From Limnohabitans_A sp048020265 (GTDB lineage Bacteria; Pseudomonadota; Gammaproteobacteria; Burkholderiales; Burkholderiaceae_C), in assembly GCF_048020265.1 (NCBI RefSeq), contig NZ_CP171843.1:2542001-2606000 (forward strand): DNA of 64,000 bases, given 5' to 3'. A program made the translations under genes and the position numbers. A model generated the notes under the pieces. That model was given only the letters and a program-made list of their open reading frames with translations, was not told where the DNA came from and did not search any database. Below are positions 26,944-35,443 of this stretch, one piece after another; the first letter of the stretch is position 1; each line of letters starts with the position of its first letter.

Positions 26944-27483
26944 TCAAAGGCTGGCACAGCCCCTGCGCCAAGCTTCATCCTGGTAACTGCCCACAGCCGA
27001 CTGGATGATGTCGATGGCCACGCTGGTTTGCTGCTCGGTGCGGGTGGTCACCATCAACACCACCTGCCCGCTCTGGATGGCATCGGCCACCAAATCGGCC
27101 AGCTTGCCGTCTGGCTTGTTGAAACAAATGGCGCCCGCCACCGTCCCCACGCCAGCGCCCAAGCTGGCCCGCCAGCCCATCATGGCCAGCGGCGCAATCA
27201 AGGGGCTCGCCACAAACAAGGTCACGCTGTGGGTGGCGAGCGCCACGTCACCTGCATCGCCTATGCCGGACCCGATGGCAGCCCCTGCGCCAGGGTTGAT
27301 GCGGGTGTTCTTCAGAACCGATGGGCTGTGGGTCGATGCCGCCGTTTGCAAGTCCTGCGGGTCTTGGACATAGAGCGCCAGCTGCTGCGTCGGAATGCCG
27401 CGGTGAACCAATTCGGCCAGCGCCGACTCGGCCTCTTCCTGCTTGACAAAAAAGCCGGACACACAGTGCTGGTAAGGGGTCAT
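26944..27483 (-). CDS. Glycine-rich membrane-associated protein, general-stress-protein-like
   Basis: A 179-residue protein. The N-terminal part (VSGFFVKQEEAESALAELV) resembles the short alpha-beta unit of GspM/YflT-type general stress proteins, in which an amphipathic helix follows a strand. A central Gly/Ala-rich hydrophobic region (about residues 66-120, e.g. PLIAPLAMMGWRASLGAGVG) could insert in membrane. A further alpha-beta unit follows (GQVVLMVTTRTEQQ). I cannot name the family with certainty. It stands alone, 95 nt from ndvB and 92 nt from the metallopeptidase gene, on the same strand as both. Confidence 0.65.
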   Translation of the reverse strand: MTPYQHCVSGFFVKQEEAESALAELVHRGIPTQQLALYVQDPQDLQTAASTHSPSVLKNTRINPGAGAAIGSGIGDAGDVALATHSVTLFVASPLIAPLAMMGWRASLGAGVGTVAGAICFNKPDGKLADLVADAIQSGQVVLMVTTRTEQQTSVAIDIIQSAVGSYQDEAWRRGCASL

Positions 27484-27575
27484 GTTCTCTCCTGCGCAAA
27501 CGCCACGCCTGCGTGAAGAGCCACTTTAAAAAATGCGTCTGCTGCGGGCTGTTCGCTGGAACACCCAAGGCCGCC

Positions 27576-28430
27576 TCAATCCTCTTTCAGGTCCACCGGC
27601 GCCTGGCGCAAGGCTTGGCGGCGCTGGACGTAGTCGGGCATGACCTCGCCCACGGTTTCCCAAAAGCGCGGGCTGTGGTTCATCTCGCGCAAGTGCGCCA
27701 GCTCATGCACCACCACATAATCGATCTGGCTGATGGGCAGGTGGATGAGCCGCCAGTTCAGGCGAATGTGGCCGTCGGTGCGGGCGCTGCCCCAGCGCGT
27801 GCTGGCGCTCGACAGGCTGAGCTTTTGCCAGCGCACGCCCAACAGCGGCGCAAAGTGGTGCAGACGCTCTTCAAACAAGACCTTGGCCTGCTTTTTCAGC
27901 CACACCTGGGCCGCGTCGCGCACCTGGGCCACGCTGGCGCCCGGTGGCACCGTCACCGGCAACAACTGGTCCGCGGGAACGTCCTGACCCCGCACCCGGC
28001 CCACGCCGCGCTCGAGCACACACAGCTGCACCGTGCGGCCCAAAAATGGCACCTCGGCCCCGTGGCGCCACTCAATGGCTTTTTGAAACTGTTCGGTCTG
28101 CCGCTCTTTGAACTGCTGCAACTTGGCCACGATCCAGCTGGCTTTCTCCTGCACGGCGGCGTCCACCTCGCGCAGCGTCACCCAGTTGGGTGCACGCACC
28201 ACCAGCCCATCGGGCCCCACCAAAAAGCCGATGCTTTTGCGGCGTGAACGCTCAAAACGATAAGACACCGCCACGCCCTGCAGCTGCGCATGGCGGTTGG
28301 CCGCAGGGTGCGTGAAGCCGGCAGCGGCCTGTGGCAGGGCTTTGGGTGCTGCAGGGGGCTTGACAGGGTCCGGCGGCAGTGGATCACCCCCGGTGAAGAG
28401 GTCCAGCACAAACTGCACAGGCGTGCGCAT
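27576..28430 (-). CDS. YgjP-type M48-like metallopeptidase (DUF45)
   Basis: A 284-residue protein with an N-terminal Pro/Ala-rich linker (about residues 12-45) and a YgjP/DUF45 zinc-peptidase domain. The zinc motif is VVHELAHLREMNHSPRFW, with His242, Glu243, His246 and a further His252. SASTRWGSARTDGHIRLNWRL-type residues upstream (about 210-230) are typical of the family. There is no signal peptide, so it is probably cytoplasmic. The substrate is unknown. It begins 17 nt after the plsC stop and may be co-transcribed with plsC and gmhB. Confidence 0.85.
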   Translation of the reverse strand: MRTPVQFVLDLFTGGDPLPPDPVKPPAAPKALPQAAAGFTHPAANRHAQLQGVAVSYRFERSRRKSIGFLVGPDGLVVRAPNWVTLREVDAAVQEKASWIVAKLQQFKERQTEQFQKAIEWRHGAEVPFLGRTVQLCVLERGVGRVRGQDVPADQLLPVTVPPGASVAQVRDAAQVWLKKQAKVLFEERLHHFAPLLGVRWQKLSLSSASTRWGSARTDGHIRLNWRLIHLPISQIDYVVVHELAHLREMNHSPRFWETVGEVMPDYVQRRQALRQAPVDLKED

Positions 28431-28447
28431 GTCTGGCCCGGTGTGGA

Positions 28448-29197
28448 TCAGTGACCGGCTGGCGCCGGGTAGGCCTCGGGGTCGAGGCGGTGCATTTCGG
28501 CCTCGATCCAGGTCTCGACTTCGAGCATGAGCTCGTCTGCGCTACGTCCTTCACTGGGAATGGCGCGACCAATCGAGATGTCGACCACGCCTGGCTTTTT
28601 GACGAAAGCGCGTGTGGGCCAGCAGCGCGCCGAAGTGACGGCAATTGGGATCACCGGCACGCCAGCTGCGATAGCCAAACGCGCGCCGCCGCTTTTGTAC
28701 TCACCCTTTTGGCCACGCGGGATGCGCGTGCCTTCGGGGAACATGATGACCCAAACGCCTTCTTCCATCAGGCGACGGCCTTGCTGCACCACCTTGGCAA
28801 AAGCGCGTGAGCGCTGCTTGCGGTCGATGTGGATCATGTCCAGACGGCCCATGGCCCAGCCGAAAAACGGCACGCTCAGCAACTCTTTTTTGAACACATA
28901 GGCCAGCGGGTGCGGCATGATCGCGGGCATCACAAAGGTCTCCCAGGTGGACTGGTGTTTGACCAGCAACACAGCCGGGTCGCGGGTGCCCAAAGGCAGG
29001 TTCTCCATGCCCTGGATGCGGTTTTCAATGCCCAAAATCCGGGTGCCGCTGTTCACCGCCAGGCGCAGCCAGCCCACGCAAATCCAGTACAGGCGGGTGC
29101 TGCTGACGAAGTAGGAAATCGCCACCACAAACAAGGCCCATGGGATAACGGTGATGGCCATCCACAGCAGATGGGCAAAAGAGCGGATGAAGTTCAT
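28448..29197 (-). CDS. plsC: 1-acyl-sn-glycerol-3-phosphate acyltransferase
   Basis: A 249-residue inner-membrane acyltransferase that makes phosphatidic acid from lysophosphatidic acid. A membrane segment lies at residues 8-32. Block I reads KHQSTWETF, an HX4E arrangement with His81 and Glu86 where the family usually has HX4D. Block III is FPEGTRIPRG, with FPEGTR at 153-158. The ATG at 29197 (MNFIRSFAHLLWM) lies 10 nt after the gmhB stop; the frame is open about 345 nt further upstream but only as a shadow of gmhB. The context fits phospholipid and LPS synthesis. Confidence 0.88.
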   Translation of the reverse strand: MNFIRSFAHLLWMAITVIPWALFVVAISYFVSSTRLYWICVGWLRLAVNSGTRILGIENRIQGMENLPLGTRDPAVLLVKHQSTWETFVMPAIMPHPLAYVFKKELLSVPFFGWAMGRLDMIHIDRKQRSRAFAKVVQQGRRLMEEGVWVIMFPEGTRIPRGQKGEYKSGGARLAIAAGVPVIPIAVTSARCWPTRAFVKKPGVVDISIGRAIPSEGRSADELMLEVETWIEAEMHRLDPEAYPAPAGH

Positions 29198-29207
29198 AAA
29201 AGATGGC

Positions 29208-29783
29208 TCATGCCGATGGCGTGTGCAAAGCTGCAGCGCCCAGCAAATGGTCTGCGCAGGCCGCCAGATCGGCGTGTACACGGGTTGTGGCCGGAAAGCC
29301 TTCAGGCAGTGGCTGCCCCAGCAAATCGGGGTGTCGTCCTGTACACACCAGATGCGGCACGCAACCAGACGCTTCGGCCGCCTGCATATCGCGCAGGCTG
29401 TCGCCGATGCAGGGCACCCCTTCGAGCGATATCCCATAGCGTTCGGCAATTTGCGCAAACAGCCCTGGCCAGGGCTTGCGGCAACCACAACCCTCGTCCG
29501 GGGTGTGCGGGCAGTAAAAAATCGCATCGATGCGTCCACCAACAGCCGCCAGCGACTTGATCATGTGGGCATGTACCGCGTTGAGTGCAGCCATGTCAAA
29601 CAGGCCACGGCCCAGCCCGGACTGGTTGGTCGCCAGCACCACATGAAAGCCCGCATGGTTCAGGCGGCTGATCGCCTCCAGCGCACCGGGCAGCGGATGC
29701 CACTCCTCGGGTGACTTGACGAACTCGTCACTGACCCGGTTGATGGTGCCGTCGCGGTCGAGGATGACGAGTTTGAGGGGCAT
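29208..29783 (-). CDS. gmhB: D-glycero-beta-D-manno-heptose-1,7-bisphosphate 7-phosphatase
   Basis: A 191-residue HAD phosphatase of the GmhB/HisB-N type, acting in ADP-heptose synthesis for the LPS inner core. The nucleophile Asp9 and acid/base Asp11 are in ILDRDGTIN. The structural zinc loop has Cys91, His93, Cys99 and Cys101 (CPHTPDEGCGC). A second HAD motif, GIPLATNQSG-like VVLATNQSG, lies near residue 48. It starts 13 nt after glyS stops and is followed by plsC after 10 nt. The family also contains relatives acting on other sugar bisphosphates. Confidence 0.9.
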   Translation of the reverse strand: MPLKLVILDRDGTINRVSDEFVKSPEEWHPLPGALEAISRLNHAGFHVVLATNQSGLGRGLFDMAALNAVHAHMIKSLAAVGGRIDAIFYCPHTPDEGCGCRKPWPGLFAQIAERYGISLEGVPCIGDSLRDMQAAEASGCVPHLVCTGRHPDLLGQPLPEGFPATTRVHADLAACADHLLGAAALHTPSA

Positions 29784-29796
29784 GGCCGTTCAGCGA

Positions 29797-31929
29797 TCAG
29801 GCGGCCAGACGCGACAAGTCGGCCACGCGGTTCATGGCCACATGCAAAGATTTGAGCAGACCCTGGCGGTTCAGGCGCAGGTCCATTTCTTCGGCGTTCA
29901 CCATCACATCGTCAAAGAAGGCGTCGACCGGTGCGCGCAGTGCGGCCAAGGTTTGGAGGCTGGCGGTGTAGTCGCCCGCCTTGAACTGGGCCTCGGATTC
30001 GGGCAGTAGCCTTTGCATCACTGCGTACAAGCCCTTCTCGGCCTCTTCTTGCAGCAAGGCGGGGTTGACGTGGGCATCCACCTCACCGGCTTTTTTCAGG
30101 ATGTTGCCGATGCGCTTGTTGGCGGCGGCCAAGGCCGGGCTTTCGGGCAGCGCAGCAAAGGCGCGCACGGCCGACAGGAACTGGTTGACCTGGCCCAAAC
30201 GGGCCGGACGCAGGGCCATGACGGCGTCGACTTCTTGCGCACTGAAGCCTTGCTCGCGCAGGCTGCCGGCCAGGCGGTCGTAGATGAAGTCGATCAGCGC
30301 ATCCGCACCGCCCGAAATCTTGTCGCCAAACACGGGCGCCGAGAGCGCCAGCAATTCAGGCAAGCCCAGCACCACGTCTTTCTCGATCAGCATGCGGATC
30401 ACGCCCAGGGCATGGCGGCGCAGCGCAAACGGGTCTTTGTCGCCCGTGGGCACGTTGCCAATGCCGAACATGCCGACCAATGTTTCGAGCTTGTCGGCCA
30501 GCGCCACCACCAGGCCCACGTTGTTGCGTGGCAACTCGTCACCGGCAAAGCGGGGCTTGTAGTGGTCTTCAATCGCCTCGGCCACCTCGGTGGACAGGCC
30601 ATCGTGGCGGGCGTAATAGCCGCCCATGATGCCTTGCAACTCGGGGAATTCGCCCACCATGTCGGTCAGCAAATCGGTCTTGGCCAGGCGCGCGGCCTGC
30701 TCGGCTTGCTGCGCCAGCGCATCGCCACCCACTTGCTGGCCAATGGCTTTGGCGATGGCGCAGACACGGGCCATACGCTCGCCTTGTGTGCCCAACTTGT
30801 TGTGGTACACCACTTTGGACAGGCCTTCAACGCGCGATTCGAGCGTCTTTTTGCGGTCTTGGTCGAAGAAGAATTTGGCATCGGCCAGGCGCGGACGCAC
30901 CACGCGCTCGTTGCCGCCGATCACAAACGAAGCGTCGTCGGGCGTGATGTTGCTCACCACCAAAAAACGGTTCGTCAGCTTGCCCGAGGCATCGATCAAA
31001 GGAAAATATTTCTGGTTGGCCTTCATCGTGAGGATCAGACACTCCTGCGGCACGTCGAGGAATTCCTTCTCGAACTGGCAGGTCAGCACATTGGGACGCT
31101 CGACCAGGGCCGTCACTTCGTCCAGCAAGGCTTCGTCTTCGATGGGCTTGGCACCACCACCCACCTTGGCCGCAGCCGCATTCAGCTGGCGCACGATCTC
31201 GGCGCGGCGCTCGGCAAAGCTGGCAATGACCGAGCCATCGCGCTTGAGCACTTCGTCGTACTGGTCGGCGTGCGGCAAGACCACGGGCGAGACTTGGGCT
31301 TCAAAGCGGTGGCCTTGGGTGCTGTTGCCCGCTGTCAGGCCCAGTGCCTTGACCGGCACCACGGTGGAGCCATGCAGGGCCATCAGACTGTGCGCGGGGC
31401 GCACAAAGTTCACACTGCTCCAGCCCGGCAGTTCGCAGTCTGTTTCCAGCTGGTACTGCATGACCTTGGGGATGGGCAGCTTGGCCAACGCTTCTTCCAA
31501 AGCTTTTTGCAAACCCACTTGCAGCGAAGCGCCCTTGACCACGCTGTCATAGAACAGGGCTTCGGCCTTGCCATCGGGTGCGCGCTTGAGCGCAGCCACA
31601 GCAACTGCCGGATCGCTCACATCCGCGCCCAGAGCTTGCAGTTTTTTCAGCAGCGCAGGGGTGGCGTTGCCTGCCGCGTCCAGGCCCACGGCTACGGGCA
31701 TGAGCTTTTGCTGCACGGCCTTGTCGGCAGCTTGCGCGGCCACAGCGGTCATATGCGCGGCGAGGCGGCGTGGCGAAGCAAAAGCGGTCACCACCGCGTC
31801 GGCCGCCGCCAGGCCTTGGGCCTTGAGTTGTTCGGCCAGTACACCCGAAAAAGCAGCCCCCAATTTGTTGAGTGCCTTGGGCGGCAGCTCTTCCACAAAG
31901 AGTTCAACGAGAAGGTTTTGTGTTGTCAT
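29797..31929 (-). CDS. glyS: Glycyl-tRNA synthetase beta subunit
   Basis: A 710-residue beta chain of the alpha2beta2 glycyl-tRNA synthetase; it binds tRNA-Gly and is needed with GlyQ for charging. The N-terminus NLLVELFVEELPPKAL and the internal GRVVRPRLADAKFFFDQD-like segment (RVVRPRLADAKFFFDQDRK, near residue 340) are hallmarks. The C-terminal helical part carries an HD-like and an anticodon-binding domain. The ATG at 31929 (MTTQNLLVELF) has AGAGGAA about 9 nt upstream. It begins 14 nt after the glyQ stop. Confidence 0.95.
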   Translation of the reverse strand: MTTQNLLVELFVEELPPKALNKLGAAFSGVLAEQLKAQGLAAADAVVTAFASPRRLAAHMTAVAAQAADKAVQQKLMPVAVGLDAAGNATPALLKKLQALGADVSDPAVAVAALKRAPDGKAEALFYDSVVKGASLQVGLQKALEEALAKLPIPKVMQYQLETDCELPGWSSVNFVRPAHSLMALHGSTVVPVKALGLTAGNSTQGHRFEAQVSPVVLPHADQYDEVLKRDGSVIASFAERRAEIVRQLNAAAAKVGGGAKPIEDEALLDEVTALVERPNVLTCQFEKEFLDVPQECLILTMKANQKYFPLIDASGKLTNRFLVVSNITPDDASFVIGGNERVVRPRLADAKFFFDQDRKKTLESRVEGLSKVVYHNKLGTQGERMARVCAIAKAIGQQVGGDALAQQAEQAARLAKTDLLTDMVGEFPELQGIMGGYYARHDGLSTEVAEAIEDHYKPRFAGDELPRNNVGLVVALADKLETLVGMFGIGNVPTGDKDPFALRRHALGVIRMLIEKDVVLGLPELLALSAPVFGDKISGGADALIDFIYDRLAGSLREQGFSAQEVDAVMALRPARLGQVNQFLSAVRAFAALPESPALAAANKRIGNILKKAGEVDAHVNPALLQEEAEKGLYAVMQRLLPESEAQFKAGDYTASLQTLAALRAPVDAFFDDVMVNAEEMDLRLNRQGLLKSLHVAMNRVADLSRLAA

Positions 31930-31943
31930 TGTTCTTGTTCCTC

Positions 31944-32849
31944 TCAGGCGGCCTTCTTGGGCATCTGCGCGACCCACTCGCGCGGGGCCATCGGGAAGCC
32001 CAGACGTTCACGGCTGTCGTAATAGCTCTGGGCCACGCTGCGGGCCAGGTTGCGGATGCGACCGATGTAGGCGGCACGCTCGGTCACGCTGATCGCGCCG
32101 CGCGCGTCCAGCAGGTTGAAGGTGTGCGCGGCCTTGAGCACCTGCTCGTACGCAGGCAGTGCCAGCTGTGCGCCCATCAGGTGCTGGGCCTGCTTTTCAT
32201 GGGCACCAAAGGCGGTGAACAAAAACTCGGCATCGCTGTGCTCAAAGTTGTAGGTCGATTGCTCGACCTCGTTTTGTTTGTACACGTCGCCGTAGGTCAG
32301 TCCATCGGTCCATTGCAGGTTGTAGACGTTGTCCACGCCCTGCAAATACATGGCCAGGCGCTCCAGGCCGTAGGTGATCTCGCCGGTGATCGGCTTGCAG
32401 TCGATGCCGCCCACTTGCTGGAAATAAGTGAACTGCGTGACTTCCATGCCATTGAGCCAGACTTCCCAGCCCAGGCCCCAGGCCCCGAGTGTGGGGTTTT
32501 CCCAATCGTCTTCGACGAAACGGATGTCGTTTTTCTTCAGGTCAAAGCCCAGCGCTTCCAAGCTGCCCAAGTACAGCTCCAGGATGTTGCTTGGCGCGGG
32601 CTTGAGCACCACTTGGTATTGGTAGTAGTGCTGCAGGCGGTTGGGGTTTTCGCCGTAGCGACCGTCCTTGGGGCGGCGGCTGGGCTGCACGTAGGCGGCT
32701 TTCCAGGGCTCGGGGCCAATAGCGCGCAAAAACGTGGCGGTGTGGCTAGTGCCCGCGCCGACTTCCATGTCGTAGGGCTGGAGCAAGGCGCAGCCCTGGG
32801 CGTCCCAGTACTGCTGCAGTTTCAAAATGATTTGCTGGAAGGTCAACAT
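31944..32849 (-). CDS. glyQ: Glycyl-tRNA synthetase alpha subunit
   Basis: A 301-residue catalytic class II subunit. It begins MLTFQQIILKLQQYW, carries GCALLQPYDMEVGAGTSH at about residues 19-36, and the class II core PSRRPKDGRYGENPNR follows near 56. The length matches the bacterial alpha subunit. The ATG at 32849 was chosen by homology; 16 upstream codons from a TTG are open but not conserved. No Shine-Dalgarno sequence is visible. Instead a GC-rich hairpin ends 12 nt before the ATG. Confidence 0.95.
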   Translation of the reverse strand: MLTFQQIILKLQQYWDAQGCALLQPYDMEVGAGTSHTATFLRAIGPEPWKAAYVQPSRRPKDGRYGENPNRLQHYYQYQVVLKPAPSNILELYLGSLEALGFDLKKNDIRFVEDDWENPTLGAWGLGWEVWLNGMEVTQFTYFQQVGGIDCKPITGEITYGLERLAMYLQGVDNVYNLQWTDGLTYGDVYKQNEVEQSTYNFEHSDAEFLFTAFGAHEKQAQHLMGAQLALPAYEQVLKAAHTFNLLDARGAISVTERAAYIGRIRNLARSVAQSYYDSRERLGFPMAPREWVAQMPKKAA

Positions 32850-32861
32850 GGCCGAAGCGGA

Positions 32862-32878
32862 GCCAGCTGCGAGCTGGC
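32862..32878 (-). promoter_or_regulatory. GC-rich hairpin just upstream of glyQ
   Basis: GCCAGCT (32862-32868), loop GCG and AGCTGGC (32872-32878) form a perfect 7-bp stem. In the glyQ message it would end 12 nt before the start codon, where a ribosome site would be expected. Its effect is unknown; it could be a small repeat rather than a control element. Confidence 0.4.
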
Positions 32879-32918
32879 CAGGGTTGGATGGGCGCAAGCT
32901 TTGCGCGAACCCTTGATT

Positions 32919-34481
32919 TTACGGCCTTTGCCGCTTCCAAAATGCCCAAGCCACGACCGCACAACACAGCGCCCACAGCGGCCCTAAACCCCATGCTGCG
33001 GCCCAGCGGGCAAAGGGCGTGAGGTCATGACGCCCCTCAAAAGAGCCTGTCAGACTGCCTCGGGTGAAGCGTGGCAGCTGGTGCGTGACACGTCCCTGGT
33101 GGTCGATGATGGCCGTGGCCCCGGTGTTGGTAGCCCGCAGCATGGGCCGACCCAGCTCCATGGCACGCATGCGCGAAATGTTCAGGTGCTGGTCCACCGC
33201 CAGCGTGTCGCCAAACCAGGCGATGTTGCTCACATTGACCAAGGCCGTGGGCGCGGTGGCCGGGTCTTTGAAACGCCGGGCCAGTTCTTCGCCAAACAGG
33301 TCTTCATAACAGACGTTGGGCGCCAGACGCTGGCCCTGCCAAGCCACAGAAGGCTGGTCCCAGCCACCCGAGCGGAAATCGCCCAAAGGAATGTTCATCA
33401 TGCGCACAAACCAGACAAAACCGGGCGGCACGAACTCACCAAAAGGCACCAGATGCGCCTTGTCGTAGCGGTAATCCGGCAAACCGGCAGGCTGCAGCGC
33501 CAACACCGAGTTGGTATAGCCCTCGGCCAGGCTGCCCAAAGGCAAGCCAACCAGCGCCATGGATCGGTCCGACTGCGCAAAATGCTGTCGCAAGCCCGCC
33601 TCGTACCCTTCTGGCAAATGACGCGGCAACAAAGGAATCGCGGTTTCGGGGGCCACCACCAGCGGCTGCTGGTTGGCGCGCAGCTGCGCGTCGTACCACT
33701 GCAGCGCGTCACGGATGCCGCTGGCCGCGTCAAACTTGGCACTTTGGGAAATATTGGCCTGCAGCAAAGCCACCTGCCCTACTCCGGCAGAGGTGGTGAA
33801 ACTGGGCCCCCAAACCTGTAGCCCCCAGGACACCAGGCCCAAACCGATCAGTGGTTTGAGAGACCGCAGCCGCCAACCCGACAAGGCCAAGCGCATCGCC
33901 AGCCAAGCGGCCAAAGCGCCCATACCGTAAACACCCACCCAAGGCGCCCAAACCGACAGCACGCCATCGACGTGCGCGTAACCGCCCGCACCCCAGGGAA
34001 AACCGGTTAACCAGCGCCCGCGCATGAGCTCGGCCAAGGTCCACAGTGCGGCAAACAACACACTGGCAGCGCTTGGCCTTTGCACCAGCGCATGGCGTGC
34101 CAGGGCCAACCAAACAGCACAGGCAGCGGCGTAATACAGCGCCAATGCGGCCGCCAAAGCCAGCACCGCCGCTGCGGCCAAAGGTGCAGGCAGGCCCCCC
34201 ACATCGTGCATGGACACATACAGCCACCAAAAGCTGCCAGCAAGCCAAGCCGTGGCAAACACCCCGCCCGACCAGGCGGCTTGTCGGTGTGTAGCACGGG
34301 CTGAAGGTGTGTGACGGGCCATGCCGGCCAAGCCAGCCGCCAACGCGGTCAAGCTCAGGACCTGCAGCCAGCCCTGGGCTTGGCCACTGCCGGGCATGGC
34401 GATCGATGCGGCGTGGGCTGCACCGGCCAAAGCGGGCCACACGGTAGACAAGCCGCGGGCGCGCTCAGGGCCGAAATTCAT
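32919..34481 (-). CDS. lnt: Apolipoprotein N-acyltransferase
   Basis: A 520-residue inner-membrane enzyme that adds the third acyl chain to lipoproteins. The N-terminal half is a set of membrane helices (up to about residue 215), followed by a periplasmic nitrilase-like domain. The catalytic triad is visible as Glu279 (VVAPETAIP), Lys341 (YDKAHLVPFGEF) and Cys391 (APNVCYEDLFGE). A C-terminal membrane helix ends the protein. Its ATG overlaps the stop of the CorC-type gene by 4 nt (ATGA), the corC-lnt coupling common in proteobacteria. Confidence 0.95.
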   Translation of the reverse strand: MNFGPERARGLSTVWPALAGAAHAASIAMPGSGQAQGWLQVLSLTALAAGLAGMARHTPSARATHRQAAWSGGVFATAWLAGSFWWLYVSMHDVGGLPAPLAAAAVLALAAALALYYAAACAVWLALARHALVQRPSAASVLFAALWTLAELMRGRWLTGFPWGAGGYAHVDGVLSVWAPWVGVYGMGALAAWLAMRLALSGWRLRSLKPLIGLGLVSWGLQVWGPSFTTSAGVGQVALLQANISQSAKFDAASGIRDALQWYDAQLRANQQPLVVAPETAIPLLPRHLPEGYEAGLRQHFAQSDRSMALVGLPLGSLAEGYTNSVLALQPAGLPDYRYDKAHLVPFGEFVPPGFVWFVRMMNIPLGDFRSGGWDQPSVAWQGQRLAPNVCYEDLFGEELARRFKDPATAPTALVNVSNIAWFGDTLAVDQHLNISRMRAMELGRPMLRATNTGATAIIDHQGRVTHQLPRFTRGSLTGSFEGRHDLTPFARWAAAWGLGPLWALCCAVVAWAFWKRQRP

Positions 34482-35371
34482 GCCTTTTGCTCTGGGGCGG
34501 CTGCCGTGGCCACCGGCGAGACCTTGAACCAGCGCACAGCGCCAGCACGGGTGTGCAGGACCACAAACTGCAGGCCCGCCAAAATGTATTTTTCGCCCCG
34601 GCGCGGCACATGCCCCATTTCATGGGCGATCAAGCCACCAATGGTGTCGAAGTCCGGACCTTCAGCATCCTCGCGCGCTTCTTGAAGGTCTACGCCAAAG
34701 GCCTCACTCACGCGTTCCAATGACGTGTCGCCACTGACGCGGAAGCTGCGGTCGGGCAGGCCAAAAATATCACCCTCGTCATCGGCGATGTCGAATTCGT
34801 CCTCGATCTCGCCGACGATCTGCTCCAGCACGTCCTCGATGGTGATCAGTCCTGCGGTGCGGCCAAACTCGTCGATGACGATGGCCAGGTGGTTGCGGTT
34901 GTCACGGAATTGGCGCAACAAATCGTTCAGGCCCTTGCTCTCGGGCACAAACACGGCCGGGCGCAGCAAAGCTCGGATGTTCAACTCCGGGGCCCGCTGG
35001 AGCTTGAGCAAGTCCTTGGCCAGCAAGATGCCGATGATGTTTTCAGTCTCGCCTTCGTAGACCGGGAAACGCGAATGTGCGGTCTCAATCACCTGGTGCA
35101 GCAACTGGTCGAACGGGTCTTCAATGTTGAGCAAATCCATCCGGGGAGCGGCCACCATCACATCGCCTGCGGTCATGTCGGCCATCCGGATCACACCTTC
35201 CAGCATGAGACGGCTCTCGGCATTGATGATGTGGTTGTCCTCGGCCTCGGCCAGGGTTTCGATCAACTCGTCGGTCGAGTCGGGACCGGGATGGATGAAT
35301 TCGGCGAGCTTTTGCAGAAAACTGCGCTTGTCTTCGCGTTCAACGGAGCGCGCAGGATAAGGGTCGGACAC
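34478..35371 (-). CDS. corC: CorC/YbeX-family CBS-domain protein (magnesium/cobalt efflux type)
   Basis: A 297-residue cytoplasmic protein with two CBS domains (about residues 70-130 and 135-195; AAPRMDLLNIED and IVIDEFGRTAGLITIEDVLEQIVGEI-like segments) and a C-terminal transporter-associated domain (about 205-285). The start is GTG at 35371, reading MSDPYPARSVERED. The family was linked to Mg2+/Co2+ efflux and ribosome-related stress in enteric bacteria, with an unsettled mechanism. It is translationally coupled to lnt by a 4-nt overlap. Confidence 0.88.
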   Translation of the reverse strand: MSDPYPARSVEREDKRSFLQKLAEFIHPGPDSTDELIETLAEAEDNHIINAESRLMLEGVIRMADMTAGDVMVAAPRMDLLNIEDPFDQLLHQVIETAHSRFPVYEGETENIIGILLAKDLLKLQRAPELNIRALLRPAVFVPESKGLNDLLRQFRDNRNHLAIVIDEFGRTAGLITIEDVLEQIVGEIEDEFDIADDEGDIFGLPDRSFRVSGDTSLERVSEAFGVDLQEAREDAEGPDFDTIGGLIAHEMGHVPRRGEKYILAGLQFVVLHTRAGAVRWFKVSPVATAAAPEQKA

Positions 35372-35443
35372 AGTCAGAAAATGCAGGACATGCGGTTGTT
35401 ACCAAGCCTCTAGGATAGCGGATTCAAATGACAAGCCGCCAAA

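Noticed and set aside
23180..26986. A 1268-codon open frame on the plus strand
   Set aside because: It lies opposite ndvB. High GC with strong third-position bias leaves the antisense frame open. The translation is Gln/His/Arg-rich and has no domain.
30013..32022. A 669-codon plus-strand frame opposite glyS
   Set aside because: Same explanation: the minus strand encodes a complete glycyl-tRNA synthetase beta subunit.
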